A stretch of 64,000 nt of DNA from Paenalkalicoccus suaedae (GTDB taxonomy: Bacteria; Bacillota; Bacilli; Bacillales; Salisediminibacteriaceae). Below are positions 35,962 to 44,949 of the stretch, piece after piece. The notes under the pieces were generated by a model. That model did not search any database and was not told the DNA's origin. It saw nothing but the letters and a program-made list of their open reading frames with translations. A program made the translations under genes and the position numbers. The DNA lies in NCBI RefSeq assembly GCF_006965545.2, contig NZ_CP041372.2, positions 1,612,001 to 1,676,000 of the forward strand, written 5' to 3'. Numbering within the stretch: position 1 is the first letter of the stretch; every line of letters begins with the position of its first letter.

Positions 35962-37026
35962 ATGGGGAAAAAAATCTCAGTCTTAGGTTCAGGCAGTTGG
36001 GGAACAGCACTCTCAATGGTGTTGGCTGAAAATGGACATCATGTCTCATTATGGGGACGCAATGAGAAACAAATGAGTGAGATGCAAGCTACTCGTGAGA
36101 ACAAACGATATTTACCGGGAGTCTTACTTGACGATACAATAGCTCTTACTTCTTCATTACAAGAAAGTATTACAGATGCTGACTATATTCTAGTCGTTGT
36201 TCCAACTAAAGCAATGCGCGACGTTTTATCTGATATTAATAAGCTCATGACAGCAACGTCTGTGTTTATTCATGCTAGTAAAGGAATAGAACCCGAGACT
36301 CACTACAGAATCTCGCAAATTATTGAAGAAGAAATAAGTGAAGAGAAGCGCGAGGGCGTTGTTGTTTTATCTGGACCGAGTCACGCAGAAGAAGTCTGTA
36401 AAAAGCAACCAACGACCGTGACATGCTCTTCTATACATATGAATATTGCAGAAGATGTACAGGATTTATTTATGAATCAGGCGTTCCGAGTATATACGAA
36501 TACCGATTTAATTGGTGTTGAAATAGGTGGCTCTTTAAAGAATATTATTGCACTAGGCTCAGGTATGACAAGCGGGCTTGGGTTTGGTGATAATGCAAAA
36601 GCGGCACTCATGACTCGAGGACTAGCTGAGATAGCACGACTTGGTGTAAAACTTGGTGCGAATCCATTAACCTTTGCTGGTTTATCAGGATTAGGTGATC
36701 TAATTGTGACATGCACAAGCCAGCATAGCCGTAACTGGAGAGCTGGTAATATGCTTGGTAAGGGACTATCAGTAGAAGAAACGGAAAAAGAGCTTGGCAT
36801 GGTTGTTGAGGGAATTCGAACAACGAAGGCTGCCTACCAGTTAGCAAAAGCAGTTGGAGTCGATATGCCGATCACAACAGAACTATATGAAGTACTTTTT
36901 AATGATAAATCTGTGGACGAAGCAGTGACGCGGTTAATGGGGCGTGTAAAAAAACGAGAAGTAGAGCATCTTCCACTAAGCTCAGCCTTTAGCCATCAAG
37001 ATCCACTTAATCACTTCGAGCCATAG
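35962..37026 (+). CDS. gpsA: Glycerol-3-phosphate dehydrogenase [NAD(P)+]
   Basis: A 354-residue enzyme reducing dihydroxyacetone phosphate to sn-glycerol-3-phosphate. N-terminal VLGSGSWGTAL Rossmann motif, SGPSHAEEV, catalytic-Lys region EIGGSLKNIIALG, and GLGDLIVTC. SD AGGGGGAG. The C terminus extends slightly beyond the usual length. Confidence 0.94.
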   Translation: MGKKISVLGSGSWGTALSMVLAENGHHVSLWGRNEKQMSEMQATRENKRYLPGVLLDDTIALTSSLQESITDADYILVVVPTKAMRDVLSDINKLMTATSVFIHASKGIEPETHYRISQIIEEEISEEKREGVVVLSGPSHAEEVCKKQPTTVTCSSIHMNIAEDVQDLFMNQAFRVYTNTDLIGVEIGGSLKNIIALGSGMTSGLGFGDNAKAALMTRGLAEIARLGVKLGANPLTFAGLSGLGDLIVTCTSQHSRNWRAGNMLGKGLSVEETEKELGMVVEGIRTTKAAYQLAKAVGVDMPITTELYEVLFNDKSVDEAVTRLMGRVKKREVEHLPLSSAFSHQDPLNHFEP

Positions 37027-37081
37027 AACGTTTTTCGCTTCCTCGCATATAGTGACTCTATATCCGAATGGAGGCGAAACG

Positions 37082-37342
37082 ATGACTCAGGATGGTTCAT
37101 TTTTCGACAAGGTAAAGCAAAAGACGAATGTTTCACAGCAGGATTTATTCTCACTTGCGCAATCTGTTAATAATGTAGATTTAACAAATCCAGAGAATGT
37201 AAGGAAGTTAATTCACCAAGTAGCTGCTATGGCACAAGTAAAAGTAGATCCCAAAAAAGAGCAGGAGCTTATAAAAGCAATTACATCCAAGCAAATTCCA
37301 CTCGATTTTTCTACGTTATCGTCTATTTTCCAAAAAAAATAG
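37082..37342 (+). CDS. spoVIF: Stage VI sporulation protein F
   Basis: An 86-residue protein resembling SpoVIF (YjcC), a mother-cell factor that supports late coat gene expression in B. subtilis. The conserved start is SFFDKVKQKTNV and the helical core VRKLIHQVAAMAQVKVDPKKEQELI is typical. The ATG at 37082 follows GGAGGCG; an upstream in-frame ATG lacks an SD. A strong terminator follows, so it forms a separate unit. Confidence 0.82.
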   Translation: MTQDGSFFDKVKQKTNVSQQDLFSLAQSVNNVDLTNPENVRKLIHQVAAMAQVKVDPKKEQELIKAITSKQIPLDFSTLSSIFQKK

Positions 37343-37348
37343 ATGGTT

Positions 37349-37386
37349 TGACTGTCTCTATCGTTGATAGAGGCAGTCTTGCTTTT
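37349..37386 (+). terminator. Terminator of spoVIF
   Basis: A 13-bp stem (37350-37362 / 37366-37378) with three-base loop and a T-rich tail. Confidence 0.85.
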
Positions 37387-37446
37387 GTCTAACGAAAAAG
37401 CGTCACAATCCCGTCATAGGTAAGGCATGCACGCGCATACATAATG

Positions 37447-37455
37447 TGCTATAAT
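37447..37455 (+). promoter_or_regulatory. Extended -10 promoter ahead of yphE
   Basis: TGC-TATAAT, about 42 bp before the yphE ATG, downstream of the spoVIF terminator. No clear -35. Confidence 0.45.
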
Positions 37456-37496
37456 TACGCAGAATTTATAAATAATCTCTTAAAGGAGGGGCATAC

Positions 37497-37700
37497 ATGT
37501 TTGTAGATCCATTGATGAAGATGTGGATATCATTCATTGCGATGGGATTAATGTTTGTCTCCGTTGCACTCACTATTTTTACAAAAGAAAAATTACGGGG
37601 ATTTTTACGATACTCATTTTTAACAATTAGCTTTATCTGTATTATTGTATCTGGATTGATTGTTATTCTCGTCACATTTAGTGGTCCAGTACCAGAATAG
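37497..37700 (+). CDS. yphE: Small membrane protein YphE (DUF2768)
   Basis: A 67-residue protein with two membrane spans and a short basic loop (TKEKLRG), matching the YphE/DUF2768 family in size, pattern and position ahead of yphF-spoIVA. Excellent SD (AAAGGAGGGG). Function unknown; genes in this cluster are often sporulation-linked. Confidence 0.85.
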   Translation: MFVDPLMKMWISFIAMGLMFVSVALTIFTKEKLRGFLRYSFLTISFICIIVSGLIVILVTFSGPVPE

Positions 37701-37722
37701 TAAATAAAGGCAGGCGATCACG

Positions 37723-38454
37723 TTGAAACTAACTAGAGTCATGCTTCTAGGGATCGTAGCAGCATTGCTAAGTGGATGTTTGTACCCTCAGGAGGAAAGA
37801 ACGCGTAATCAAGTCCCTTATGAGGATCAGCTTGTAGCTGTTGGGAATGCAGTTAATCAGTATCGAGAGAATAATTCTGGGCTACTTCCGATTGCAACAA
37901 GAGAAGCTGATACTCCTTTGTATAGGAAGTATCCAATTCAGTTTACGCAATTAGTTCCTATGTACATGCAAGAGGCACCCTCAAATTCGTTCGAAAATGG
38001 AGGGACGTTTCAGTACGTATTAGTTGATGTAGAAGAAGAACCTCAAGTGAAGCTCATTGATTTAAAAACAATCCGAACGATTCAAGAGGTTGAATCCGCA
38101 ATCTTCCAATATAGAAGCCAAAATGATTATGCACCAGTAGCAGAGGTAATTGGCACAGAAATACTAAAGCTTGATTATGAAGCACTAGGCTTTCAAGAAG
38201 AGCCAACCGTGGACAGTCCGTTTCATCCCACGCACCAATTACCCCTTGTGTTAACAACAAGAGGTGATGTGGTGATTGATTACGGCCTAGACATACGTTT
38301 TTACGTAGATGAGTACGGCATAGGCGATTTCCAAGAAGGGGATGATCTGCGAGATCTATTAGTAGAGCACGCGCCATTCGTCCCAACCTACTCCCTTCCT
38401 CAGTCTATCGAAAATGGAGAGATTATTTTCCTAGAAGAAGGCGAAATAGGCTAA
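37723..38454 (+). CDS. yphF: Lipoprotein YphF
   Basis: A 243-residue predicted lipoprotein with lipobox LLSGC (Cys19) and a soluble extracytoplasmic part containing YEDQLVAVGNAVNQYR, repeated in related form around VESAIFQYRSQNDYAPV, which suggests two similar halves. The start is TTG at 37723; a later in-frame ATG has no SD. Matches B. subtilis yphF in position. Function unknown. Confidence 0.8.
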   Translation: MKLTRVMLLGIVAALLSGCLYPQEERTRNQVPYEDQLVAVGNAVNQYRENNSGLLPIATREADTPLYRKYPIQFTQLVPMYMQEAPSNSFENGGTFQYVLVDVEEEPQVKLIDLKTIRTIQEVESAIFQYRSQNDYAPVAEVIGTEILKLDYEALGFQEEPTVDSPFHPTHQLPLVLTTRGDVVIDYGLDIRFYVDEYGIGDFQEGDDLRDLLVEHAPFVPTYSLPQSIENGEIIFLEEGEIG

Positions 38455-38470
38455 GAGACATCTCTTCATT

Positions 38471-38508
38471 AGTCTTTACTACTTTTTAGTAGTAAGGGCT
38501 TTTTTTTT
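38471..38508 (+). terminator. Terminator of yphE-yphF
   Basis: A 12-bp stem with wobble pairs (38471-38482 / 38489-38500) and a run of nine T. Confidence 0.82.
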
Positions 38509-38524
38509 GTGTCTCTAGAAGTTC

Positions 38525-38553
38525 GCATATTTAAAGGACAACTCCCATAGGAT
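38525..38553 (+). promoter_or_regulatory. Sigma-E promoter of spoIVA
   Basis: GCATATT (38525-38531) is a perfect sigma-E -35. A 14-base spacer leads to CATAGGAT (38546-38553), six of eight positions of the -10. It lies about 50 bp before the spoIVA start; spoIVA is a known sigma-E gene. Confidence 0.7.
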
Positions 38554-38604
38554 GTATGGAAGAATAAATTGGGCTTGACCCATTGGTAGGAGGAGTGGCA
38601 TGTG

Positions 38605-40080
38605 ATGAAAGTAGACTTATTTAAAGATATTGCCGAACGGACGGGTGGGGACATTTATTTAGGCGTTGTAGGAGCTGTCCGTACAGGGAAATCAACCTTT
38701 ATAAAACGTTTTATGGAGCTCGTCGTTCTTCCGAATATAGATAATGAGGCAGATCGGACTCGGGCTCAGGATGAACTTCCTCAAAGTGCAGCCGGTCGTC
38801 AAATCATGACGACAGAGCCGAAATTTATTCCTAATCAAGCCGTCTCTATTTCTGTTGAAGAAGGTCTAGATGTAAACGTTCGAGTCGTCGATTGTGTAGG
38901 TTATGCAGTACCAGGTGCTACTGGATATGAGGATGAAAATGGTCCAAGAATGATTCATACACCTTGGTTTGATGATCCCATTCCTTTTCAAGAAGCAGCA
39001 GAAATTGGGACAAGAAAGGTCATTCAGGAGCACTCTACACTAGGTATTGTTGTGACAACTGATGGCACAATTGGAGAAATTCCAAGGGCTGATTATGAGA
39101 CATCGGAGAACCAAGTGATAGAGGAATTAAAAGAAGTAGGAAAGCCGTTTGTTGTCTTAGTTAACTCCGTTAAACCAACTCATCCTGAAACAGAAAAGCT
39201 TCGAGCAAATCTAGAGGAAACGCATAATGTGCCTGTTTTAGCGATGAATATTGAAAGCATGACAGAGTACGATTTAATGAGTGTCATGAGAGAAGTACTA
39301 TTCGAATTTCCTGTACATGAAGTCAATGTGCACCTGCCAAGCTGGGTTATGGTTCTACAAGATAATCACTGGCTAAAGGAAAGCTACGAGGAATCTATTC
39401 GCCAAACAATCGGTGAAATTAAACGACTTCGCGATGTTAATGATGTAGTTCAAGGATTTAATGGTCTTGAATACATTGAGCGAGCCACAATCGCCGGGAT
39501 GGAAATGGGTAAAGGGATTGCGGAAATTGATCTAGAGGCTCCTGAAGACTTGTACGACCAAATTTTAATGGAAATAGTCGGGGTCGAAATTCGTGGGAAA
39601 GACCATTTATTATCGCTTATGCAGGAGCTATCCTTTGCCAAAACAGAGTATGATCAGGTGCGGGATGCGTTGCAAATGGTACGCCAAACAGGCTATGGTA
39701 TTGCGGCACCAAGCTTAAGCGACATGAGCTTAGATGAACCTGAAATTATTCGTCAAGGATCAAGGTTTGGGGTTAGGTTAAAGGCTGTAGCACCATCAAT
39801 TCATATGATTAAAGTAGATGTGGAATCCGAATTTGCTCCTATTATTGGTACTGAAAAGCAAAGTGAGGAGCTTGTGAGATATTTAATGCAAGACTTTGAG
39901 GACAATCCTTTATCTATTTGGAACTCTGATATTTTTGGTCGATCTCTAAATTCCATTGTGCGAGAAGGAATCTCAGCAAAACTTTCCTTGATGCCTGAAA
40001 ATGCTCGTTACAAACTAAAAGAGACGCTAGAAAGAATTATCAATGAAGGGTCAGGTGGCTTGATTGCCATTATTTTATAA
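38605..40080 (+). CDS. spoIVA: Stage IV sporulation protein A, coat morphogenetic ATPase
   Basis: A 491-residue protein that polymerises by ATP hydrolysis on the forespore surface to form the coat basement layer. Walker A GAVRTGKST (Gly23-Ser30) and the ATPase domain are near the N terminus, with a middle domain and a C-terminal anchor region (NSIVREGISAKLSLMPENARYKLKET) that binds SpoVM in B. subtilis. The ATG at 38605 follows TAGGAGGAG; the GTG at 38602 is an alternative. Nearly identical length to the B. subtilis protein. Confidence 0.96.
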   Translation: MKVDLFKDIAERTGGDIYLGVVGAVRTGKSTFIKRFMELVVLPNIDNEADRTRAQDELPQSAAGRQIMTTEPKFIPNQAVSISVEEGLDVNVRVVDCVGYAVPGATGYEDENGPRMIHTPWFDDPIPFQEAAEIGTRKVIQEHSTLGIVVTTDGTIGEIPRADYETSENQVIEELKEVGKPFVVLVNSVKPTHPETEKLRANLEETHNVPVLAMNIESMTEYDLMSVMREVLFEFPVHEVNVHLPSWVMVLQDNHWLKESYEESIRQTIGEIKRLRDVNDVVQGFNGLEYIERATIAGMEMGKGIAEIDLEAPEDLYDQILMEIVGVEIRGKDHLLSLMQELSFAKTEYDQVRDALQMVRQTGYGIAAPSLSDMSLDEPEIIRQGSRFGVRLKAVAPSIHMIKVDVESEFAPIIGTEKQSEELVRYLMQDFEDNPLSIWNSDIFGRSLNSIVREGISAKLSLMPENARYKLKETLERIINEGSGGLIAIIL

Positions 40081-40084
40081 CCGT

Positions 40085-40114
40085 GAGCTCGCAGAACTTC
40101 TGCGAGTTCTTTTA
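40085..40114 (+). terminator. Terminator of spoIVA
   Basis: A ten-bp stem with one wobble (40085-40094 / 40100-40109) and four T. Confidence 0.8.
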
Positions 40115-40915
40115 AATGTTGTGGGAACTATCTAACCTTTTTATTCATGGATAACTGTTCGTTATGGGTGCTGTCTTATATCGCTTGGATATTGAGGAGC
40201 GGGTTCAGCGAGCTATTAATAAGTATCGAGTTAACGGACGTAATCGAAAGGTAATGTGATGCAGCGCAATTTAGTTATTGTTCGCACGAATAAGCAATAT
40301 AAATGCAATGGACCGTTTTAATGTATCACCCCCCCCCTCGGAATTAAGGTCCCCATTACAATGCTAGCAAAAAAGAAGGCAACTACTTAAAAAGCCTTTA
40401 CCGTTCTTTACTAGCGCTTCTCTTAAAAGCCCTCCAGTTTGTTCATGTAAAGAGGCCAATTTAATATTGTTTCTGGTAGGTCAAAAAAATTATTTTTTTA
40501 AATCAAACTTTAAGAATGATTCAACATGAAAGAGAAAACTTGCAGTTGGAACATTTTAAATGTAGAATCAATTTCTATTAGATCAAACAGTGTCGACGTG
40601 AATGAAAGAACGTAATTCTAAAAAATTACTTTAGGTTCTGGTGTCACAATCTAAAGACTGTAATAAGTGAATATTACATGTATATATATACACATCGGAA
40701 GAGTGAAATCCATTCTAGTGGCTACCTCGCTTATTTTTTTTGGATAGCGTATTCGATAAGTAAAAGACACTAGTGAAGGCTTCATCTATGGTCTGAATGC
40801 TGTAAAATAAGGGTAATTCGTCATAAAAAAGCCATGAATTCCGTAAAAATTGTTGAATTTCTAAGCGCAATCGTTTAACATAAGCCTTGTTATCCCGTTG
40901 TTACGCGGTTTAACG
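40115..40915. other. Long intergenic region between spoIVA and hbs, no gene seen
   Basis: About 800 bases without a supported open frame. It contains a run of nine C near 40329-40337, a 14-base alternating palindrome TGTATATATATACA at 40679-40692, and several short AT-rich stretches. The first part (40150-40270) has GGATAA/GTTAACGGA fragments vaguely like the 21-bp repeats at 10.8 kb. Confidence 0.6.
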
Positions 40916-40921
40916 TATAAT
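40916..40921 (+). promoter_or_regulatory. Candidate -10 element of hbs
   Basis: TATAAT 62 bp before the hbs ATG, without a convincing -35 at 17 bases. Confidence 0.3.
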
Positions 40922-40982
40922 TTTCTTCAGAATGTGTAACAAAGGAAATAACGGTTTTAATTTTTTGAGGGAGGTGAAACAC

Positions 40983-41255
40983 ATGAATAAAACAGAACTT
41001 ATCAATGCGGTTGCTGAAAAGACTGAGCTTTCTAAGAAGGATGCTACTGGAGCTGTTGATGCAGTATTTGACATCATCACTGGTGCACTTCAAAAGAACG
41101 AAAAGGTTCAGCTAATCGGCTTCGGTAACTTCGAAGTACGTGAGCGTGCGGCTCGTAAAGGTCGTAACCCACAAACTGGTGAAGAAATCGAAATCCCAGC
41201 GAGCAATGTTCCTGCATTTAAGCCAGGTAAAGCCCTTAAGGATGCTGTAAAGTAA
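40983..41255 (+). CDS. hbs: DNA-binding protein HU
   Basis: A 90-residue HU nucleoid protein that bends and compacts DNA as a dimer. The DNA-contact arm includes [21 protein letters not shown] and [14 protein letters not shown] closes the protein. Strong SD GGGAGGTG. Codon use looks like that of a highly expressed gene (GGT, CGT, GAA, CCA). Location spoIVA-hbs-mtrA is conserved with B. subtilis. Confidence 0.97.
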   Translation: MNKTELINAVAEKTELSKKDATGAVDAVFDIITGALQKNEKVQLIGFGNFEVRERAARKGRNPQTGEEIEIPASNVPAFKPGKALKDAVK

Positions 41256-41283
41256 TTTACATATAGGGCCTTAAGATTTCTCT

Positions 41284-41316
41284 GCTCTTCCAGCTTAGGC
41301 TGGGGGAGCTTTTTTA
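41284..41316 (+). terminator. Terminator of hbs
   Basis: An 11-bp stem with two G-T pairs (41284-41294 / 41299-41309), four-base loop, then six T. Confidence 0.88.
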
Positions 41317-41472
41317 TTGAAAAATGAAATTAAGACGCCTTAAATTTTTAAAGAAATATTTTTTTGAAAAATGCTTTTGTCATTTAAAGCGTATTTATTT
41401 GTTTTAAATAATTTGTATGTGCTAGAATCAATACACTACCAAGTTACTGAAAATGATTGGAGGCACTTACGA

Positions 41473-42039
41473 ATGAGCAAAGTAGATCATGAAAAAATCC
41501 AGCAAGCAGTTACAATGATTTTAGAAGCAATTGGAGAGGACCCATCGAGAGAAGGGCTACATGACACTCCAAAACGAGTAGCACGAATGTATGAAGAGGT
41601 CTTCCAAGGACTTCATCAGGATCCTAAAGAACATTTCAAAACAGTGTTTGGCGAAGATCACGAGGAGCTAGTCCTTGTGAAAGATATTCCATTCCACTCT
41701 ATGTGTGAGCATCATCTAGTTCCATTTTACGGAAAAGCACACATCGGGTATTTACCTCAGGGAGGACAAGTCACTGGGTTAAGTAAGCTTGCTCGTGCAG
41801 TTGAGGCTGTAACAAAACGCCCGCAGTTACAGGAGCGAATTACTTCCACTATTGCAGATTCTATGGTAGAAACATTAAATCCTCGCGGAGTTATTGTAAT
41901 TGTAGAAGCGGAACACATGTGTATGACGATGCGTGGAGTTAAAAAGCCAGGGTCTATGACTGTAACCTCTGCTGTTAGAGGTGCATTTAAAGAAGACGAA
42001 GCAGCCCGTGCAGAAGTGCTAGCACTTATTCGAAACTAG
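41473..42039 (+). CDS. folE: GTP cyclohydrolase I
   Basis: A 188-residue FolE (MtrA) converting GTP to dihydroneopterin triphosphate, first step of folate synthesis. Zinc ligands in [12 protein letters not shown] and later [21 protein letters not shown] is also conserved. The ATG at 41473 follows TGGAGG; a much longer in-frame extension upstream has no SD. Forms the mtrAB pair with the TRAP gene. Confidence 0.95.
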   Translation: MSKVDHEKIQQAVTMILEAIGEDPSREGLHDTPKRVARMYEEVFQGLHQDPKEHFKTVFGEDHEELVLVKDIPFHSMCEHHLVPFYGKAHIGYLPQGGQVTGLSKLARAVEAVTKRPQLQERITSTIADSMVETLNPRGVIVIVEAEHMCMTMRGVKKPGSMTVTSAVRGAFKEDEAARAEVLALIRN

Positions 42040-42061
42040 TCTCACATAAAGGAGCATCGTT

Positions 42062-42280
42062 ATGGCTGAATCTACAAACTATATCGTTATTAAAGCAAAA
42101 GAGGATGGGGTGAGCGTCATAGGACTCACTAGAGGGACAGACACACGATTTCACCATTCTGAGAAGCTTGATAAAAACGAAATGATGATTGCTCAGTTTA
42201 CGGAGCATACATCCGCTATAAAGATCCGAGGTAATGCTACTGTGCAAACTGCACATGGCGTTATGGAGACGAACGATTAA
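42062..42280 (+). CDS. mtrB: Tryptophan RNA-binding attenuation protein (TRAP)
   Basis: A 72-residue subunit of the ring-shaped 11-mer that, with bound tryptophan, wraps KAG-repeat RNA and causes trp attenuation. RNA-contact residues corresponding to B. subtilis Lys37, Lys56 and Arg58 are conserved (here Lys35, Lys54, Arg56), as are GLTRGTDT and the [12 protein letters not shown] tryptophan pocket. SD AAAGGAG. A matching KAG-rich leader lies before trpE at 51.1 kb. Confidence 0.97.
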   Translation: MAESTNYIVIKAKEDGVSVIGLTRGTDTRFHHSEKLDKNEMMIAQFTEHTSAIKIRGNATVQTAHGVMETND

Positions 42281-42283
42281 TTG

Positions 42284-42326
42284 AAAGATGCGTCTAAGCG
42301 AATCTGCTTACTGACGCATCTTTTTG
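42284..42326 (+). terminator. Terminator of folE-mtrB
   Basis: An 11-bp stem (42284-42294 / 42313-42323), 18-base loop, five T after the GACGCATC arm. Confidence 0.85.
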
Positions 42327-42491
42327 TTTGACGATATATTTATCATATAAAAAAGCAGTTGTGTAAGGTTCAAGTAGAGCTACATAATCGAAGTATTTAA
42401 ACAATTGGTGAAATAAGTGTTCCTTTTTTACCCTGTGAGAAGATGGTGGTAGAATAGGAATAAAGAGAGGTCAAAATTATGGCACCAAGCA

Positions 42492-42520
42492 TTATCGTTG
42501 GAAAATAATTGTGCTATACT
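42492..42520 (+). promoter_or_regulatory. Promoter of the hepS-menG-mqnPA-hepT operon
   Basis: Extended -10 TGC-TATACT (42512-42520) with a weak -35 TTATCG (42492-42497) at 17 bases. Confidence 0.5.
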
Positions 42521-42574
42521 AGATAAGCGTGAAATTTAGCGAATTGTGTAGTGCAAAAAGTGGGGGACGAGATG

Positions 42575-43363
42575 ATGACAGCGATTCATGATAACCAACA
42601 AGAAATTCAATCTATATACGCAGACTTTCATTCGCTTACTCGTCATTCCTATTTACATACGTATTTACCTTATCCAACTATTGATGACTATCAGGCGAAA
42701 TTACTCCTATGTATTCTTCAAGAAAAAGGACTAAATCATAAGGATCGGCATACGCTAACTCTTGCGACACTTTTAGTGCAGGCTGCCATGAATATTCATG
42801 ATAAAGTCAATTCCACAGAGCTTACTGACGACTTTTCTTGGAAGGATCGTCAGCTAACTGTGCTTGCAGGAGACTACTATAGTGCTCTCTACTATCATAC
42901 GCTCTCTGGACGCTTAGAGTCGTACTTGCCGGTACTGTCCAATGCCATACAAGATATCAACGAAGCTAAAATGCGTATATATAAACGTATTGACCCTGAA
43001 TACCTTCTTTATCACGATGTGGCGGTTATCAAAAGTGCGTTAGTTACGCAAATTTCCTTATATTTGGATGATAAAGCTCTGAGTAAAGCAGTGAGCGCAT
43101 TGTTCTTTTATGAATCATTACTTAGAGAGAAGGATCGTCGAGCGTCGGATGAGAAGCCGACACTTGCTACATTAGCTTTGCCAAAAGAAAATCTTCAGCT
43201 CGAGAGATTAATTCATGATGCAAAAGAAGGTTTACTTTTAGAAATAGAGCAAGTTGGCACGAAGAGCGGAATGCCACTTCGATCTATGTATGATCAAGTC
43301 ACCGAAGATTATCGGATACGTTTTTGGAATAGGAAAGAGGCGAACAGAAATGAGTCAATCTAA
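42575..43363 (+). CDS. hepS: Heptaprenyl diphosphate synthase component I
   Basis: A 262-residue small, non-catalytic subunit (HepS/GerCA) of the two-component heptaprenyl diphosphate synthase that makes the menaquinone-7 side chain. Identified by the [13 protein letters not shown] and [19 protein letters not shown] regions and by gene order. Two adjacent ATGs (42572, 42575) follow GGGGGAC; the second has better spacing. Overlaps menG by 14 bases. Confidence 0.9.
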   Translation: MTAIHDNQQEIQSIYADFHSLTRHSYLHTYLPYPTIDDYQAKLLLCILQEKGLNHKDRHTLTLATLLVQAAMNIHDKVNSTELTDDFSWKDRQLTVLAGDYYSALYYHTLSGRLESYLPVLSNAIQDINEAKMRIYKRIDPEYLLYHDVAVIKSALVTQISLYLDDKALSKAVSALFFYESLLREKDRRASDEKPTLATLALPKENLQLERLIHDAKEGLLLEIEQVGTKSGMPLRSMYDQVTEDYRIRFWNRKEANRNESI

Positions 43364-44051
43364 AGAAGAGCGCGTGCATGCGATCTTTCAATCCATATCA
43401 CCAAGCTACGATAAAATGAATGCTATCATTAGCTTTCAAAGACACGTAGCATGGCGTAAAGATACCATGAAGCGAATGGCAGTAAAAGAAGGATCTAAAG
43501 CACTTGACGTGTGCTGTGGAACGGCCGATTGGACGATACAGCTTGGAGAAGCTGTTGGACCAAAGGGCGACGTAAAGGGGTTAGACTTCAGCCAAAATAT
43601 GCTTGATGTTGGCGTTCATAAAATTGATGATAAAAAACTGTCCAATGTCGAGCTTTTGCACGGCAACGCGATGGAGCTTCCATTTGAGGATAACTCTTTT
43701 GACTATGTAACCATTGGTTTTGGTCTGCGGAATGTTCCTGACTACATGCAGGTATTGAAAGAAATGAGACGTGTAGTAAAAGACGATGGGCTAGTCGTGT
43801 GTTTAGAGACATCACAGCCAACAGCTCTTGGCTTTAAACAGCTATACTGGCTCTACTTTAAACGTATTATGCCATTGTTTGGGCGAGTGTTTGCGAAAAG
43901 CTACGAGGAATATTCGTGGCTTCAAGAATCAACAGAGGGCTTCCCGTCAAAAGAGGTTCTTAAAGAGATGTTTTTAGAAGCAGGCTTTAACGATGTAGCA
44001 ATCAAGTCATACTCTGGTGGAGTTGCTGCTGCTCACTTCGCAACAAAATAG
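43350..44051 (+). CDS. menG: Demethylmenaquinone methyltransferase
   Basis: A 233-residue UbiE/MenG SAM-dependent methyltransferase for the last step of menaquinone synthesis. SAM motif [14 protein letters not shown], then GLDFSQNML and family motif [21 protein letters not shown]. The ATG at 43350 follows AAAGAGGCG and lies within hepS. In B. subtilis hepT comes next; here two futalosine-route genes intervene. Confidence 0.95.
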   Translation: MSQSKEERVHAIFQSISPSYDKMNAIISFQRHVAWRKDTMKRMAVKEGSKALDVCCGTADWTIQLGEAVGPKGDVKGLDFSQNMLDVGVHKIDDKKLSNVELLHGNAMELPFEDNSFDYVTIGFGLRNVPDYMQVLKEMRRVVKDDGLVVCLETSQPTALGFKQLYWLYFKRIMPLFGRVFAKSYEEYSWLQESTEGFPSKEVLKEMFLEAGFNDVAIKSYSGGVAAAHFATK

Positions 44052-44067
44052 CCGGAGGTTTACTGAG

Positions 44068-44931
44068 ATGAATAAACTAAAAATCTTTTTAGAAATGATC
44101 AAATTTGAGCATACAATATTTGCATTACCTTTTGCCTTTCTAGGAGCAATTCTTGGTAGTTACACGATTAATGGCGCCTTACCTAGTGCGATAGATTGGC
44201 TCTGGATTACTTTAGCAATGATTGGAGCTCGAACTGCAGCGATGTCCTTAAATCGTGTCATTGATGCAAAAATAGATGAAGCCAATCCTCGAACAGCGAA
44301 TCGTGCGATACCTGCAGGATTGTTATCGAAGGCAGAGACGATCTTGTTTATCGTTTTATCTTTTGCACTTCTCTTTGTTGCAACATTCAATTTGAATATG
44401 TTAGCTGTGTATCTCCTACCAATAGCGGTATTTTTCCTCGTTATTTATTCGTATACAAAACGCTTTACATGGGCGTGTCACATTGTACTTGGTATCACGA
44501 TTGCACTCGCACCTCTTGGTGGATGGGTTGCAGCAACTGGTGTGCTTACTGTAGAAGCGTTTGTTCTTTTCCTAGCAGTCGCAATGTGGACTGCTGGATT
44601 TGATATCATCTATGCGACGCAGGATGCTGATTACGATAAAGGAGCAAAGCTTTACTCCATTCCAAGTCACTTTGGAATTCCAAAAGCACTTAAAATAGCA
44701 AGAGGCTTTCACCTTGTAAGCTTTCTTGCGATGCTAACATTATCTGCGTTAACACCGCTTGGCATCATTTACCTCATTGGAGCACTGATTGCAGGTGGTA
44801 TCATGATTTATGAGCACTCTTTAGTTAAACCTCATGATCTATCGAAGGTGAACGTAGCGTTCTTTACAATGAACGGTGTAATAAGTATAACGATTTTCTT
44901 ATTTGCTTTAGGAGACATTCTGTTATTTTAG
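44068..44931 (+). CDS. mqnP: UbiA-type prenyltransferase, likely MqnP
   Basis: A 287-residue polytopic prenyltransferase with eight or nine spans. Two Asp-rich Mg-diphosphate sites: LNRVIDAKIDEANPRT near residue 70 and YATQDADYDKGAKLYSIP near residue 190. The 4-hydroxybenzoate-type UbiA signature plus the adjacent mqnA points to MqnP, the proposed polyprenyl-transfer enzyme of the futalosine pathway, rather than MenA. SD CGGAGG. Uses the heptaprenyl diphosphate made by its operon neighbours (inference). Confidence 0.85.
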   Translation: MNKLKIFLEMIKFEHTIFALPFAFLGAILGSYTINGALPSAIDWLWITLAMIGARTAAMSLNRVIDAKIDEANPRTANRAIPAGLLSKAETILFIVLSFALLFVATFNLNMLAVYLLPIAVFFLVIYSYTKRFTWACHIVLGITIALAPLGGWVAATGVLTVEAFVLFLAVAMWTAGFDIIYATQDADYDKGAKLYSIPSHFGIPKALKIARGFHLVSFLAMLTLSALTPLGIIYLIGALIAGGIMIYEHSLVKPHDLSKVNVAFFTMNGVISITIFLFALGDILLF

Positions 44932-44949
44932 TAAAGGAGCTGGTGCCAA

